64,000 nt of DNA. It comes from DATKJY01 sp964540105 (GTDB lineage Bacteria; Zixibacteria; MSB-5A5; GN15; FEB-12). The position numbers were made by a program, and so were the translations under genes. The stretch lies in assembly GCA_964540105.1 (NCBI GenBank), contig CAZILL010000001.1, positions 310,001 to 374,000 of the forward strand, written 5' to 3'. Shown piece after piece: positions 17,877-26,788 of the stretch. The notes beneath the pieces were generated by a model that did no database searches, was not told where the DNA came from, and was given only the letters and a program-made list of their open reading frames with translations. The first letter of the stretch is position 1; every line of letters begins with the position of its first letter.

Positions 17877-19385
17877 ATGAATGAACGAAGCTCCATCGAC
17901 TTCAAGTGGCTCTACTTGATCCTCGCGATGGCTAACCTGATTCCGATTCTATTTGTGAAGTACCCAGCCGGGCTTGACTTGCCCAACCATACCCTTGCTG
18001 CCGCCTTGCATTCGTTTGATCCGTCAGACCCGCGGCGGGAGTACTTTCACGTGCAGTGGATTTCTTCTCCTTACATCCTCTTCTCTCTGCTCATGTTTCC
18101 GCTTCTCAAGTTGTTCGGATATCTTACTGCCTTGAAGATTGTCCTGTCGATGGTTATCGTTGCGATCCCTTTGAGCGCACTGTTCTTCATGAAGGTCTTC
18201 AAACCGAGAGATTGGGAGTTCGCGTTTGGGTCCTTTTTGTTCCTGTTCACCTTTCACTTCGAATACGGATTCATACCATATCTTATGGGGATACCGTTGG
18301 TGCTGCTAGGGCTGGCGTTTCTTAGGCTCCTGATCCAGGGTCCGATACAGCGACGGCTCACGATCATAACATCAGTAGTCATAGCGCTCGCTTACCTCAG
18401 TCACATCATCAACATTCTGGCCCTTATCCTCGGCGCCGCAGTCCTGATAGTGAGTCGCCCGGATCGTCAGGATCACCTGCGAGAGGGTCAGCATGTCAAC
18501 CGGTACGACAAGGCTTGGCGTGTCGCGGCGACATTTCTTCCGGCGCTGCTATTGTTCGGACTGTTCATGGCACAACTTCCCGACGCCGGCGCATCAGGTG
18601 CCCAGGCGTTGGCTGCAATGAAGTATCGCTCTCTTTTTCATCAGCTGCAGGGTCCGATTCGAGTCTTCTTCTCGGTCAATCCGATTTTCGATGTTGTCAT
18701 GATGAGTTGCGTGCTCAGTGTGATCGCAGCGCTATTCCTGTTAAGGAAGCTCCGATGGGTAGGTGGAGTCCCCTTCTGGCTCAGCGCTACCTACGTCGCC
18801 GTGATTCTCTTGATGCCGCGAGTGCGTTTTCTGGGGGGAACTGATCTCAGCTCGCGACTTGCGCTCTTCGGATCGCTGTCGCTGCTGGCAAGCCTGGGAT
18901 TCGTGTCGAGAGGCGCCCGAAACGCTCTGATCGCTGTGATGACGCTGTTCGTCATAGCCAATGTTTCGTTCCGCATACAATATTACTCTGCCGTTAGTCG
19001 TCTCACGGAGCAGTATGTGCAGGCTACGGAGGAGCACATTCCTCCTCGACAGAAGGTGCTCACCACCCATTGTGGGTTTCCGTCGTCAAAGCTCAGACCG
19101 CTACTTCATGCCATTGGCTGGTATCACGTCGAGAAAGGTGGCGTCAGTCCGTTTCTGCTCTACGAAAACCCTGCAGCAACCGGGGTTTCAACTACAGTAA
19201 AGCTGCCGGCGCTTTCGGAAGAATGGGAAGACCGGGATACGTTGAAATTGAATGATGTGCTGTCACACTACGATTACTTTGTGGCGACGACCTGCGGATC
19301 GGCCCTGCCACAGAGCTTGACTCAACTCCGCGATCCCGTTCTGTTTCAGGATTCGGTGTGTACCATCTGGAAAGTGAGCAGGTGA
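17877..19385 (+). CDS. Polytopic membrane protein, GT-C glycosyltransferase-like
   Basis: This 502-residue protein has about ten hydrophobic segments between residues 12 and 385, then a soluble C-terminal part of about 110 residues. The first extracytoplasmic loop contains GLDLPNHTL, with an Asp and His spaced as in GT-C glycosyltransferases that use lipid-linked sugars. I do not recognise a named family. The ATG at 17877 follows GGGAGAGGG; a second in-frame-like ATG sits four bases on but is in another frame. It stands 116 bases after the transglutaminase pair on the same strand. Confidence 0.65.
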   Translation: MNERSSIDFKWLYLILAMANLIPILFVKYPAGLDLPNHTLAAALHSFDPSDPRREYFHVQWISSPYILFSLLMFPLLKLFGYLTALKIVLSMVIVAIPLSALFFMKVFKPRDWEFAFGSFLFLFTFHFEYGFIPYLMGIPLVLLGLAFLRLLIQGPIQRRLTIITSVVIALAYLSHIINILALILGAAVLIVSRPDRQDHLREGQHVNRYDKAWRVAATFLPALLLFGLFMAQLPDAGASGAQALAAMKYRSLFHQLQGPIRVFFSVNPIFDVVMMSCVLSVIAALFLLRKLRWVGGVPFWLSATYVAVILLMPRVRFLGGTDLSSRLALFGSLSLLASLGFVSRGARNALIAVMTLFVIANVSFRIQYYSAVSRLTEQYVQATEEHIPPRQKVLTTHCGFPSSKLRPLLHAIGWYHVEKGGVSPFLLYENPAATGVSTTVKLPALSEEWEDRDTLKLNDVLSHYDYFVATTCGSALPQSLTQLRDPVLFQDSVCTIWKVSR

Positions 19386-19472
19386 GAGCCTGAAGCGGGC
19401 GCTTTCTCTGCTCCCGCGTTTCGCCACTTTCCGCTCGACTATCAGCTCGCAGTTGACTAATTTTCCGCCCTG

Positions 19473-19529
19473 ATGAAACAACACACGAAAGCGAAGTTCG
19501 TTCTGCTTGTCCAAGGAATCGGCGCATGA
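19473..19529 (+). other. Possible 18-codon leader peptide before the TonB receptor
   Basis: An ATG at 19473 opens an 18-residue peptide rich in Lys and then Val/Leu, whose TGA overlaps the ATG of the receptor gene (ATGA at 19526-19529). It could be a translationally coupling leader, or, less likely, the true signal-peptide start shifted by a sequencing frameshift. The ribosome site ahead of it is weak. Confidence 0.25.
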
Positions 19530-21676
19530 ATCTCTATGCACTCACCCATCGCTTCGTGATGGCTCTTCTTTTGAACAGCGCTGATATCAGCGCAGGTCAG
19601 ACCGATACCGCCAGCTACCAGCTTGAGCCGATTGTCGTGACCGGCACGCGCATGCCGATTGACTGGCTTGACGCCCCGGTTGCGCTGACAGTGATCCCGC
19701 AGTCAGTTCTCAAACAGAGTCGAGGGTATGGAGTCGACGAACTGTTGTCGACCGTGCCGGGCGTGCTCGCGCAGTCTCGTTCGGGCAGCCACGATGTTCG
19801 TCTGACCGTTCGCGGGTTCGGCGCTCGCGGCGCAGGGGAACGCTCCAATGCCGGAACGTCGCGTGGAATACGTGTGCTACTAGATGGTTTCCCCGAGACG
19901 GAGCCCGATGGCCGTACGGCTTTCGACCTGGTCGATCTCTCCTACGCAGGATCAGTCGAAGTGGTCCGTTCCAACGTTTCGTCGATCTGGGGAAACGCCG
20001 CCGGGGGGGTTATCAATGTTCTTTCGAACACAAGTTTCACGACCCCCTTCGCAGCAACGCAGGTAACGTTTGGCAGCTTTGGGTACCGTAAGGATCTCCT
20101 CACCGCCGGAGCCATGATCGGATCGGGGCGGCTCTTTCTCACGTTGAGCAACACGAACTTCGACGGCTGGCGCACGCATTCGCGAAGCGCTCGGTCACTA
20201 TTAAACGCCGGTGTCGTTTCTCCCATAGGAGCGAGAACAACCCTGGGGCTCTATCTGACCGCCGCGAGTAATCTCTTTCGCATTCCGGGACCACTAACCC
20301 AAGCGCAATTCGACGCCGATCCACAACGGGCGCAGGATTCGGCATTCAACGGAAAACCGAGCTACATTCAGCGCGACGAGCGACGCTTTGACCGCCTGGG
20401 GCGACTCGGATTCAAGCTGGCCCATGACTTTGACAGCGGCAATTCCCTCTCAGCGTCGGTTTTTGTTGGACCCAAGTATCTGCAGCGCTCTGAACGCAAT
20501 TCGTTCCGCGACTTCACCCGCTATCATGTCGGCGGGAGCGCCCTCTATCGCCACAGTTCGACGCTGGGGTCTCGCATGAAGAACACTTTGATGCTCGGCA
20601 TGGATGAAGCCTATCAAGACGGGGCGATCCTCTTCCACAATCTCGTCGATGGCCAGCGCGGAACAACCACACGAGACAACAAACGCGAGGGGGCGAACAA
20701 CCTGGGGCTATTCATCGAAAACCAACTCACTATAGATAATCGTTCGACGGTCTTGTTTGGCGGTCGCTATGACGATATCGTCTACTATTACGACGACTAC
20801 CTGCGGCCGCAGCGGAACGACCGAAAGTCGTTCCGGAGATTCACGCCGAAAGTGGGAATGTCGTATCGGCTCAACGAGAAACAGAGCATCTATCTCAGTA
20901 TCGGTGGAGGCGTCGAGGCGCCGGCCGGCAATGAAACCGATCCCGCTCCGACGAATGGTTTAGATACAGCCACCACCCTGAACCCGCTGCTGAAACCGAT
21001 TCGTTCGACAACCTTTGAACTGGGCATCAAGCATATTGTGAACCCCGACGGGGAACGATTCCTGCGACGTCTGACGTATGATATTGCGCTCTATTGGATC
21101 GAAGTTCGCGATGATATCGTTCCCTATGAGAGCGGGGGATTCTACTTTACCGCAGGAAAGACCCGGCGACAGGGGCTCGAAGCCTCGATGGTAGCCGACC
21201 TGAGCAGCGGCGTATCAGTTCAAGGCGCCGTAACCTTTTCGCGAAATCGATATGTCCAATACCTGATTGACTCAGCATATTCCGGTTTTCATGCTGACTA
21301 CCGTGACAACAAGATCGCCGGCACGCCCGACTTCTTCTTCAGGACATCGCTCAGATATGCGCCGCGCTGGGTCTCCGGTGTTTCGGGCGAGATCAGCGCC
21401 CAGGGTGTGAGCGGCTACTTCGCCGACGACGCCAACAGTGTCGCGGTGCCAGCCTACATAATAGCAAATGCGGCGTTCATGTTTCAGAATCTCTACGTGT
21501 ATCAGCGTCACCTTGCGCTAAACGGTTCAATAGCTTTGAACAACCTGACTAACCGGCAATACGCCGCTTCAGCCTTTGTGAATCCTGATCGAAACATCAG
21601 AAACGAGCCGATCTTCCTTGAGCCCGGGTTGCCTCGCAACTGGACTGTTTTGCTGTCACTTCGTTGGGATTTTTGA
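19526..21676 (+). CDS. TonB-dependent outer membrane receptor
   Basis: This 716-residue protein is a TonB-dependent receptor for active uptake across the outer membrane. After a short, weak signal-like segment comes the TonB-box-like stretch EPIVVTGTR (about residues 33-41), then the plug domain with LTVRGFGARG and the repeats GVRVLLDGFP-type (RVLLDGFPETEPDG) and SSIWGNAAGGVINV, and a 22-strand barrel to the C-terminus, which ends with an aromatic residue (RWDF). The ligand is not evident; plug motifs resemble siderophore or vitamin receptors. The signal peptide is unusually poor, which raises the leader/frameshift question at 19473. No ABC importer lies nearby. Confidence 0.92.
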   Translation: MNLYALTHRFVMALLLNSADISAGQTDTASYQLEPIVVTGTRMPIDWLDAPVALTVIPQSVLKQSRGYGVDELLSTVPGVLAQSRSGSHDVRLTVRGFGARGAGERSNAGTSRGIRVLLDGFPETEPDGRTAFDLVDLSYAGSVEVVRSNVSSIWGNAAGGVINVLSNTSFTTPFAATQVTFGSFGYRKDLLTAGAMIGSGRLFLTLSNTNFDGWRTHSRSARSLLNAGVVSPIGARTTLGLYLTAASNLFRIPGPLTQAQFDADPQRAQDSAFNGKPSYIQRDERRFDRLGRLGFKLAHDFDSGNSLSASVFVGPKYLQRSERNSFRDFTRYHVGGSALYRHSSTLGSRMKNTLMLGMDEAYQDGAILFHNLVDGQRGTTTRDNKREGANNLGLFIENQLTIDNRSTVLFGGRYDDIVYYYDDYLRPQRNDRKSFRRFTPKVGMSYRLNEKQSIYLSIGGGVEAPAGNETDPAPTNGLDTATTLNPLLKPIRSTTFELGIKHIVNPDGERFLRRLTYDIALYWIEVRDDIVPYESGGFYFTAGKTRRQGLEASMVADLSSGVSVQGAVTFSRNRYVQYLIDSAYSGFHADYRDNKIAGTPDFFFRTSLRYAPRWVSGVSGEISAQGVSGYFADDANSVAVPAYIIANAAFMFQNLYVYQRHLALNGSIALNNLTNRQYAASAFVNPDRNIRNEPIFLEPGLPRNWTVLLSLRWDF

Positions 21677-21842
21677 CCAAAATTGCCGCGATCGTATCCT
21701 CTTTCGCGCCGTTTTTTCGCGTGAAATTCTAATTGCATCTGTTTTTACATACTCGTTATATAGTGCTGAAAGAAAAGGACTTTGGGCGCATTGGATGACG
21801 CCGATAAGACAACTAACTGTTCGTATCATAAGGAGGTAAGGT

Positions 21843-22442
21843 TTGGGTAAACGAATTCTCATGGCAGCTGCGGCCCTTCTGCTGGCTGTTCCGGTTATCA
21901 GTTCTGCAAAGGATATGAAGGGGAGGTTCGGTTGTGGATTCAACAGTAGCCAGGCTCCAATCGGGGCGCGGTATTGGTTTTCAAATACTCTCGGCGCCGA
22001 CCTCGGCATAGGTTTCGAGGCTGTCCGTTTCCCGAAGGGGAAGAACACAGCCGAAAAGGCTGCTGAAAAAGAGGGGGCCAACAGTTTCTGGATAGAGGCC
22101 GGCATCCCTTTTGTGGTCTACCCGACCGAAAAGGCAAACCTGATGATTCATCTCAGCGGACTGCTTGGGTTCGAGGATGACAATCGGTACGAGTACCATC
22201 TGCCGCATCTCGGCGATACGATTACGTATACGATTACGGGACACACTTCTACTCGTTTCAGCATCAGACTCACGCCGACCGTGGAACTCTGGTTGACCGA
22301 CAACTTTTCCCTTCAAGCCGGTCATGGTGTAGAGTTTCAGATCGTCAACCCCTATAAGGAAACGAAGGTCGACGCGAGCTATCGTTTTGGTACTTTCGCC
22401 GCACCGATTACCGAATTCGGATTCCATTTCTACTTTAAGTAA
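21843..22442 (+). CDS. Small secreted beta-barrel-like outer membrane protein
   Basis: This 199-residue protein has a clear signal peptide (LMAAAALLLAVPVISSA) and a mature part of alternating hydrophobic and polar strands ending in FHFYFK, typical of an eight-strand outer-membrane barrel. It starts at a TTG (21843), supported by AGGAGG six bases upstream. I do not recognise a specific family. It follows the TonB receptor gene by 166 bases. Confidence 0.65.
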   Translation: MGKRILMAAAALLLAVPVISSAKDMKGRFGCGFNSSQAPIGARYWFSNTLGADLGIGFEAVRFPKGKNTAEKAAEKEGANSFWIEAGIPFVVYPTEKANLMIHLSGLLGFEDDNRYEYHLPHLGDTITYTITGHTSTRFSIRLTPTVELWLTDNFSLQAGHGVEFQIVNPYKETKVDASYRFGTFAAPITEFGFHFYFK

Positions 22443-22480
22443 GGGTATCGTGCCGGCACGAGCCGAGCGCTGAAGAGATG

Positions 22481-22530
22481 AGGGCGGAAGAGAGAGCAGA
22501 CCCTGTTCCTCGAACCGCCCTTGTTCTTTT
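22481..22530 (+). terminator. Probable terminator after the barrel-like gene
   Basis: AGGGCGG at 22481-22487 pairs with CCGCCCT at 22515-22521, followed by TGTTCTTTT. The loop is long (27 bases), so this is less certain than the others in the window. Confidence 0.55.
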
Positions 22531-22560
22531 GTCTGTGACAATCAAATAGTCCTATCGTTC

Positions 22561-23193
22561 ATGTCCAGGGAACGTACCTTTCCATTCGAATTCGAATCAC
22601 GCAAGCCAGTCTATTTCTATCCCGCGCAACCGGAGCTGATTTCCGGTGACGTTCTGGAGATCGGTCCGGGGCGGGGAGATCTGCTGCTCTCCGAGTCAGC
22701 CCAGCGCCCAGAACTCCGCTTCGTCGGGGTTGAGCTGAATGGCTTCCGTTTCCGCAAGCTCTCACGCCGCGCTGCAAAGCGAAATCTCGCAAATGTCCTG
22801 CTCATCAAGGGGAACGCCCGCATTGTCATCCCCCGCTTCTTCTCCGGTCCCACATTTGAGAAAATTTACGTGCTCTTCCCCGATCCCTGGCCCAAAGAGC
22901 GGCACGCCTTCAACCGCCTGTTGTCGATTGGATTCCTTCAGATCCTGACCGATATCCTGCGCCCGAAGGGGGTGATAGTCGTCGCTACTGATGACGCACC
23001 ATATGCCGAATGGGTCGCGGCCAACGGCGCGGCGATCAGGTCGCTGTCGTCAGGCGGTATTCAGGAAGTCGACGCGGGTTCAATCCTCCCGAGTGGCGAA
23101 CAGACTTTCTTCGAAGAGCTTTGGCGCGAGAAGGGAAAACGGATCTACCAGCTGCGCTTTGAGAAAATGCTATCGGGAGTCTCGTCGGGCTAA
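22561..23193 (+). CDS. trmB: tRNA (guanine-N7-)-methyltransferase
   Basis: This 210-residue SAM-dependent enzyme makes m7G46 in the tRNA variable loop. The SAM motif is LEIGPGRGDLL near residues 31-41, and the diagnostic FPDPWPKERH motif lies near residue 110. Length fits TrmB. It is convergent with the multiheme cytochrome operon, whose last stop lies only nine bases away, so 3' ends of the two transcripts probably overlap. Confidence 0.93.
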   Translation: MSRERTFPFEFESRKPVYFYPAQPELISGDVLEIGPGRGDLLLSESAQRPELRFVGVELNGFRFRKLSRRAAKRNLANVLLIKGNARIVIPRFFSGPTFEKIYVLFPDPWPKERHAFNRLLSIGFLQILTDILRPKGVIVVATDDAPYAEWVAANGAAIRSLSSGGIQEVDAGSILPSGEQTFFEELWREKGKRIYQLRFEKMLSGVSSG

Positions 23194-23202
23194 CTTCGCC
23201 GA

Positions 23203-24780
23203 CTACCATTCATGGCACTGCTTGCAAGCCGTTTTGTCGATGTTGAGCTTGCCATGTTCTGCGACTGTGTGGCATGTGCTGCAGGCCAATTCGAGTTCCT
23301 TAATGTGCATTTGATGCGGCAATTTCTTGTTGTCGTACGGTACAGTTTCCGCGACGGGCTTAAGCTTGTGACAAAACGTGAGGCAACTGTTCTCGGGCTT
23401 CAATCCGGCTCCGCGGCCGGGCGCCTGAAATGAGCTGCTGAGGGCGGACATCGCCCGCTCCATCCGGTCGGCGCCGGAATTCAACAGGTACAGGGCGTAG
23501 CGAATGTTGTGTGAGATGTGCCCTTCTTTCACAAATCCCAGATTGAACTCGGCGCTGCTGATCGCCTCCTGAGCGCTGGTTCGCGCCCTTTGATTGCCAC
23601 CGATTTTATCGAACGATGATTTAATCCCCGTGAGATATGCGTCGTAGTCGGCCAACACTCGCTTGCTTCCGTCGAGCCAGTTGTCGAACATCAGTTCGAA
23701 GCCCTCACCATGGCAGGTCACACATGATGCCCTTTGCGCCTCCTTTCGCTGCTGTAAAGCGAGCGGTTCCCCTTGCGGTGTGGAGTGCGTGTGGCAACCG
23801 GTGCAGGAGACCTGGGCGGCGAACATCGGACTTGGCATATCGAGCGTATCGCGCCCACCAATGCCCATGTACATCTGCTTGGGTCGATTGTGCTGACGAA
23901 GGTGGCAGTTCTCGCACTGAATCTCCAGCGCGCTCACCATCTCAAAATTGCCATGCTCTATGTCGGAGTGGCACTTGAAGCAATCGATCCCATTCGTCGT
24001 GACGTGGATAGAATGCAGCTGTTCGCGCGTGTATTCCTGTCGGGAGCGTTCGACATGGCACGAATAGCACTTTGCCTCAGGCACTGAGCCGTCCCCTTTG
24101 ACAATGCGCGTGTGGCACTGTTTACACTCCACCTTAAGCTTCAGGTACGGGGCGTGATCAAAGCTGAACCCGGCATGCTCGACGGTTGCCGTCGGCATCC
24201 CATGACAGGCGTCGCATCCGGTAATCGCCTCGCCCTGACCGGCATCCTTGAAGTGACAGACAAAGCAGCTCTTGTCGTTGACTGCCATATGTTCCTTCGA
24301 GATATCTTCATTGAACTGAACGATCTGATTATGGCACGAGGTGCAGCGGAGCTTCTCTCCGCGCAGAGGTTTTTCGAGATGTTTGGTGTGGTCGAAGGCG
24401 ATTCCCTTGCGGTATTGAGTCGTCCCCTGGAGCAGGCGCAGTTGATGGCAGTCAGACGCCAGACAGCTCTCGTCGTGGACGTTTGCCTTTGGCCGACTAT
24501 TGAAGGTTCCCGACCAGTACTTCAGGGTCGAGAGTGTAAGCCGCGCAACGCCGTAATCATGGCACGCCACACAGGTCACTGACGCGTGGCCGGAGGTTTT
24601 CCAGTGGCGCACGTATGGTTCCATGTAGTGGCATGACTCGCAGAAACTCGCCTGATAAGTTTTGTACTTGAGCGCCGCTCCAACCAGAGCGAGCAGAACC
24701 ACGAGAACCCCTGTCGCCATGATCAGTGTTCGGGCGTGACGCAGGAAGGTGGCGGAAAGGTCGCGAAAGAATGAGATCAT
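23203..24780 (-). CDS. Membrane-anchored multiheme cytochrome c with NapC/NirT-like start (15 heme motifs)
   Basis: This 525-residue protein has one N-terminal membrane helix (about residues 18-38) and then heme motifs. Thirteen are canonical CXXCH (the first, CESCHYM, has the Met spacing of NapC/NrfH quinol-side hemes) and two are variants: CLASDCH (CX4CH) and CLTFCH (CX3CH). The protein ends three residues after its last motif, CKQCHEW. It probably takes electrons from the partner cytochrome b or directly from quinol. Its ATG overlaps the cytochrome b stop by four bases, so both are made from one mRNA. It is the last gene of the four-gene redox operon. Confidence 0.9.
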   Translation of the reverse strand: MISFFRDLSATFLRHARTLIMATGVLVVLLALVGAALKYKTYQASFCESCHYMEPYVRHWKTSGHASVTCVACHDYGVARLTLSTLKYWSGTFNSRPKANVHDESCLASDCHQLRLLQGTTQYRKGIAFDHTKHLEKPLRGEKLRCTSCHNQIVQFNEDISKEHMAVNDKSCFVCHFKDAGQGEAITGCDACHGMPTATVEHAGFSFDHAPYLKLKVECKQCHTRIVKGDGSVPEAKCYSCHVERSRQEYTREQLHSIHVTTNGIDCFKCHSDIEHGNFEMVSALEIQCENCHLRQHNRPKQMYMGIGGRDTLDMPSPMFAAQVSCTGCHTHSTPQGEPLALQQRKEAQRASCVTCHGEGFELMFDNWLDGSKRVLADYDAYLTGIKSSFDKIGGNQRARTSAQEAISSAEFNLGFVKEGHISHNIRYALYLLNSGADRMERAMSALSSSFQAPGRGAGLKPENSCLTFCHKLKPVAETVPYDNKKLPHQMHIKELELACSTCHTVAEHGKLNIDKTACKQCHEW

Positions 24781-25727
24781 GATCCTGCCTTTCGCTCAGA
24801 TTCATTGTCGGTTTGTTCGCGAACGAGAGTCTCGCGTTCGGCGTTAATGATCTCGGCATACTCAAGCGGGTGATGGTGTTTCATTTCGCTTTCGGTGAGC
24901 GTGCCGCGCCACCAGACCCAACTCATCGGGAAGACTTCGGGATTGAAGTGAACATTGTAGAAGTGCCAGACAATGATGGCCAGCGTGGCCAGAAGCCCTT
25001 CGTCGGAGTGGGCTTCCCGAGCGATATCAAAGATATCTTTCGCAAAGTTCTCCTTGAACCACAGGATCAGCCCCGACCCGATCATGACTACCATGCCCCA
25101 GTAGACCGCCCAGTAGTCGAATTTTTCGATGAACGAAAAGCGCCCAAATTTCGGTCCCGAGGTTTTTCGACCGAGATAGTACATGATGGTCTGGAACGCG
25201 TCAACGGCGTCGCGTGGTCGCGGGATCATCAGGAAGAAATCGCGCCGCCCCATCCGGGAGGCAACGATATAGACCAGATGCCACCCTCCGACGATGATCA
25301 GTCCCGTGGCGGCGATGCGATGCACGAGCGTGGAGCTTTGCAGTCCTCCGAAAATATTGATGATGATAAACTTGGAGATGCCAAACGACGGGAACTTGAG
25401 CGGAATGCCGGTGATGATCAGGAAGATAACCGACACGAACATGAGCATGTGTTGCGCTCGGAAGTTTTTGCCGAAGCGAAGAAATGTCCGCTCGGTGGCG
25501 TCGACAATCACCCGGGCCTTTCGAACGCCGAAGCGGGTGACTACTTCACTGAACGCGACGTTGGCCTCGAATCGAAGTCGCTCGTTGATTTCAGCGGAGG
25601 CTTTGTTGAGCTCATCCGTACTGATTTTGGGATCAATAAGCGGGCGGGCCGAGTCGATGATGCTCTGAGTTAAGTCATCGACCAGCTGATCACGTTTATG
25701 CTGTCGTTCGCGCGTGTTGTCGTCCAT
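24777..25727 (-). CDS. Membrane cytochrome b subunit (formate-dehydrogenase-gamma/b561-like)
   Basis: This 316-residue protein has a soluble helical N-terminus (about 1-85) and four to five membrane helices. Histidines suited to bind two b hemes lie in the helices: RAQHM near residue 93, LVHRIA near 135, GGWHLVYI near 149, and IVWHFYNVHF near 267. The plan matches cytochrome b subunits that pass electrons between quinone and a periplasmic partner. Its neighbours are multiheme c cytochromes on both sides, so it is the likely quinone module of the complex. The extended N-terminus is unusual for the family. Confidence 0.87.
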   Translation of the reverse strand: MDDNTRERQHKRDQLVDDLTQSIIDSARPLIDPKISTDELNKASAEINERLRFEANVAFSEVVTRFGVRKARVIVDATERTFLRFGKNFRAQHMLMFVSVIFLIITGIPLKFPSFGISKFIIINIFGGLQSSTLVHRIAATGLIIVGGWHLVYIVASRMGRRDFFLMIPRPRDAVDAFQTIMYYLGRKTSGPKFGRFSFIEKFDYWAVYWGMVVMIGSGLILWFKENFAKDIFDIAREAHSDEGLLATLAIIVWHFYNVHFNPEVFPMSWVWWRGTLTESEMKHHHPLEYAEIINAERETLVREQTDNESERKAGS

Positions 25728-25730
25728 AGC

Positions 25731-26783
25731 TTACTGTTTGGCGCGAGCCGCCTTGGCTCTCCGGAAGAGGTCCAGAAGGATGAACAGAAACAATCCGATT
25801 AGAGTCGAAATGGTCAGAATGGCAAAGAACTTGGTTATATAGTACAGTAATCCGGAGTCTTCGCTCTCGGGATCGACGTGGATTTTCCCTGACGCGAACT
25901 GGGGCGTAGCTTCGGGATGGCACCCCGCTTTCCCACAGGTTGTGACAATATTTCCGGCGTTGATCGACGACTTTGGATCTTCGGCGCGTCGAATGTCGTG
26001 AACACCGTGACACGACGCGCAGTTTGCGACAGTCGTGTTTTGCATCACCCGGGCGATTCCGTGGAACGAATGCTCATAGGTCGCCGAGCGATCGGTCTTG
26101 ATGCCGTACTTGGCAACCACACCGACCGGACCGTGACATTTTGTGCATGTACCGGCAATATTGGTGGCGGCGACCTGTGATGATGGGTCGTCGGGACGTC
26201 GGATATTGTGCTCGCCATGACAGGAGGAGCAATCCGGGGCATCCAGAATTCCCTTGGCAAGCGCTGCTCCGTGAACCGACTCGCGATACGTAGCGTAGAT
26301 TTCTATGTGGCATCGCCCGCACGTCTTCGGGCGGTTCATTTTGAAGATCGTTGATTTGGAAGAGTCAGGAGGCAGAACGTCGTGGGTACCGTGACAATCC
26401 TGACAGACCGGGGCTTTGGCGTTCCCTTTGATCACTTCCATGCCGTGAACCGAATGTTCGTATTGGTCGTAGAGTTCACCTTGAGGGGCGCCAACGGGAT
26501 TCCCGGAGTAGTGACAACGTTTACAGTTGACCTTCTGTACCTCCTTGTGCGGAATCGCGACGACATCGATGTGACAGTCGGTGCACGGCCGCGCAGCGTG
26601 GGTGGAACCCTTCAGGACGGATTCGTCGACAAACAGACTTACCTTGCGACCGGTCAATTCAGTTTTCGAGAAATCGCTTTTCCCATGGCACAACAGGCAC
26701 TTCTCGACCGCTCTGCCGTCGATCGCGCATGACAATAGCGCGATGAGCCCAACAGAATACAGGCGCACTCTGAATCGCTGCAT
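25731..26783 (-). CDS. Periplasmic nonaheme cytochrome c, C-terminally anchored
   Basis: This 350-residue protein has a signal peptide (VGLIALLSCAIDGRA) and nine heme motifs: CLLCH, CTDCH, CKRCH, CQDCH, CGRCH, CSSCH, CTKCH, CASCH and the variant CGKAGCH (CX4CH). Several are followed by G-x-H (GTHD, GEHN, GVHD), giving nearby axial His ligands. One hydrophobic helix near residues 315-340 followed by Arg/Lys-rich residues would anchor it with the heme domain outside. It is related to the next gene upstream in spacing and order of motifs, so the two probably arose by duplication. It lies three bases from the cytochrome b gene. Confidence 0.9.
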   Translation of the reverse strand: MQRFRVRLYSVGLIALLSCAIDGRAVEKCLLCHGKSDFSKTELTGRKVSLFVDESVLKGSTHAARPCTDCHIDVVAIPHKEVQKVNCKRCHYSGNPVGAPQGELYDQYEHSVHGMEVIKGNAKAPVCQDCHGTHDVLPPDSSKSTIFKMNRPKTCGRCHIEIYATYRESVHGAALAKGILDAPDCSSCHGEHNIRRPDDPSSQVAATNIAGTCTKCHGPVGVVAKYGIKTDRSATYEHSFHGIARVMQNTTVANCASCHGVHDIRRAEDPKSSINAGNIVTTCGKAGCHPEATPQFASGKIHVDPESEDSGLLYYITKFFAILTISTLIGLFLFILLDLFRRAKAARAKQ

Positions 26784-26788
26784 GCCGC

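Noticed and set aside
24813..25673. Plus-strand 286-residue open frame
   Set aside because: It lies wholly antisense to the cytochrome b gene, has no domain or ribosome site, and its composition is that of a complementary shadow.
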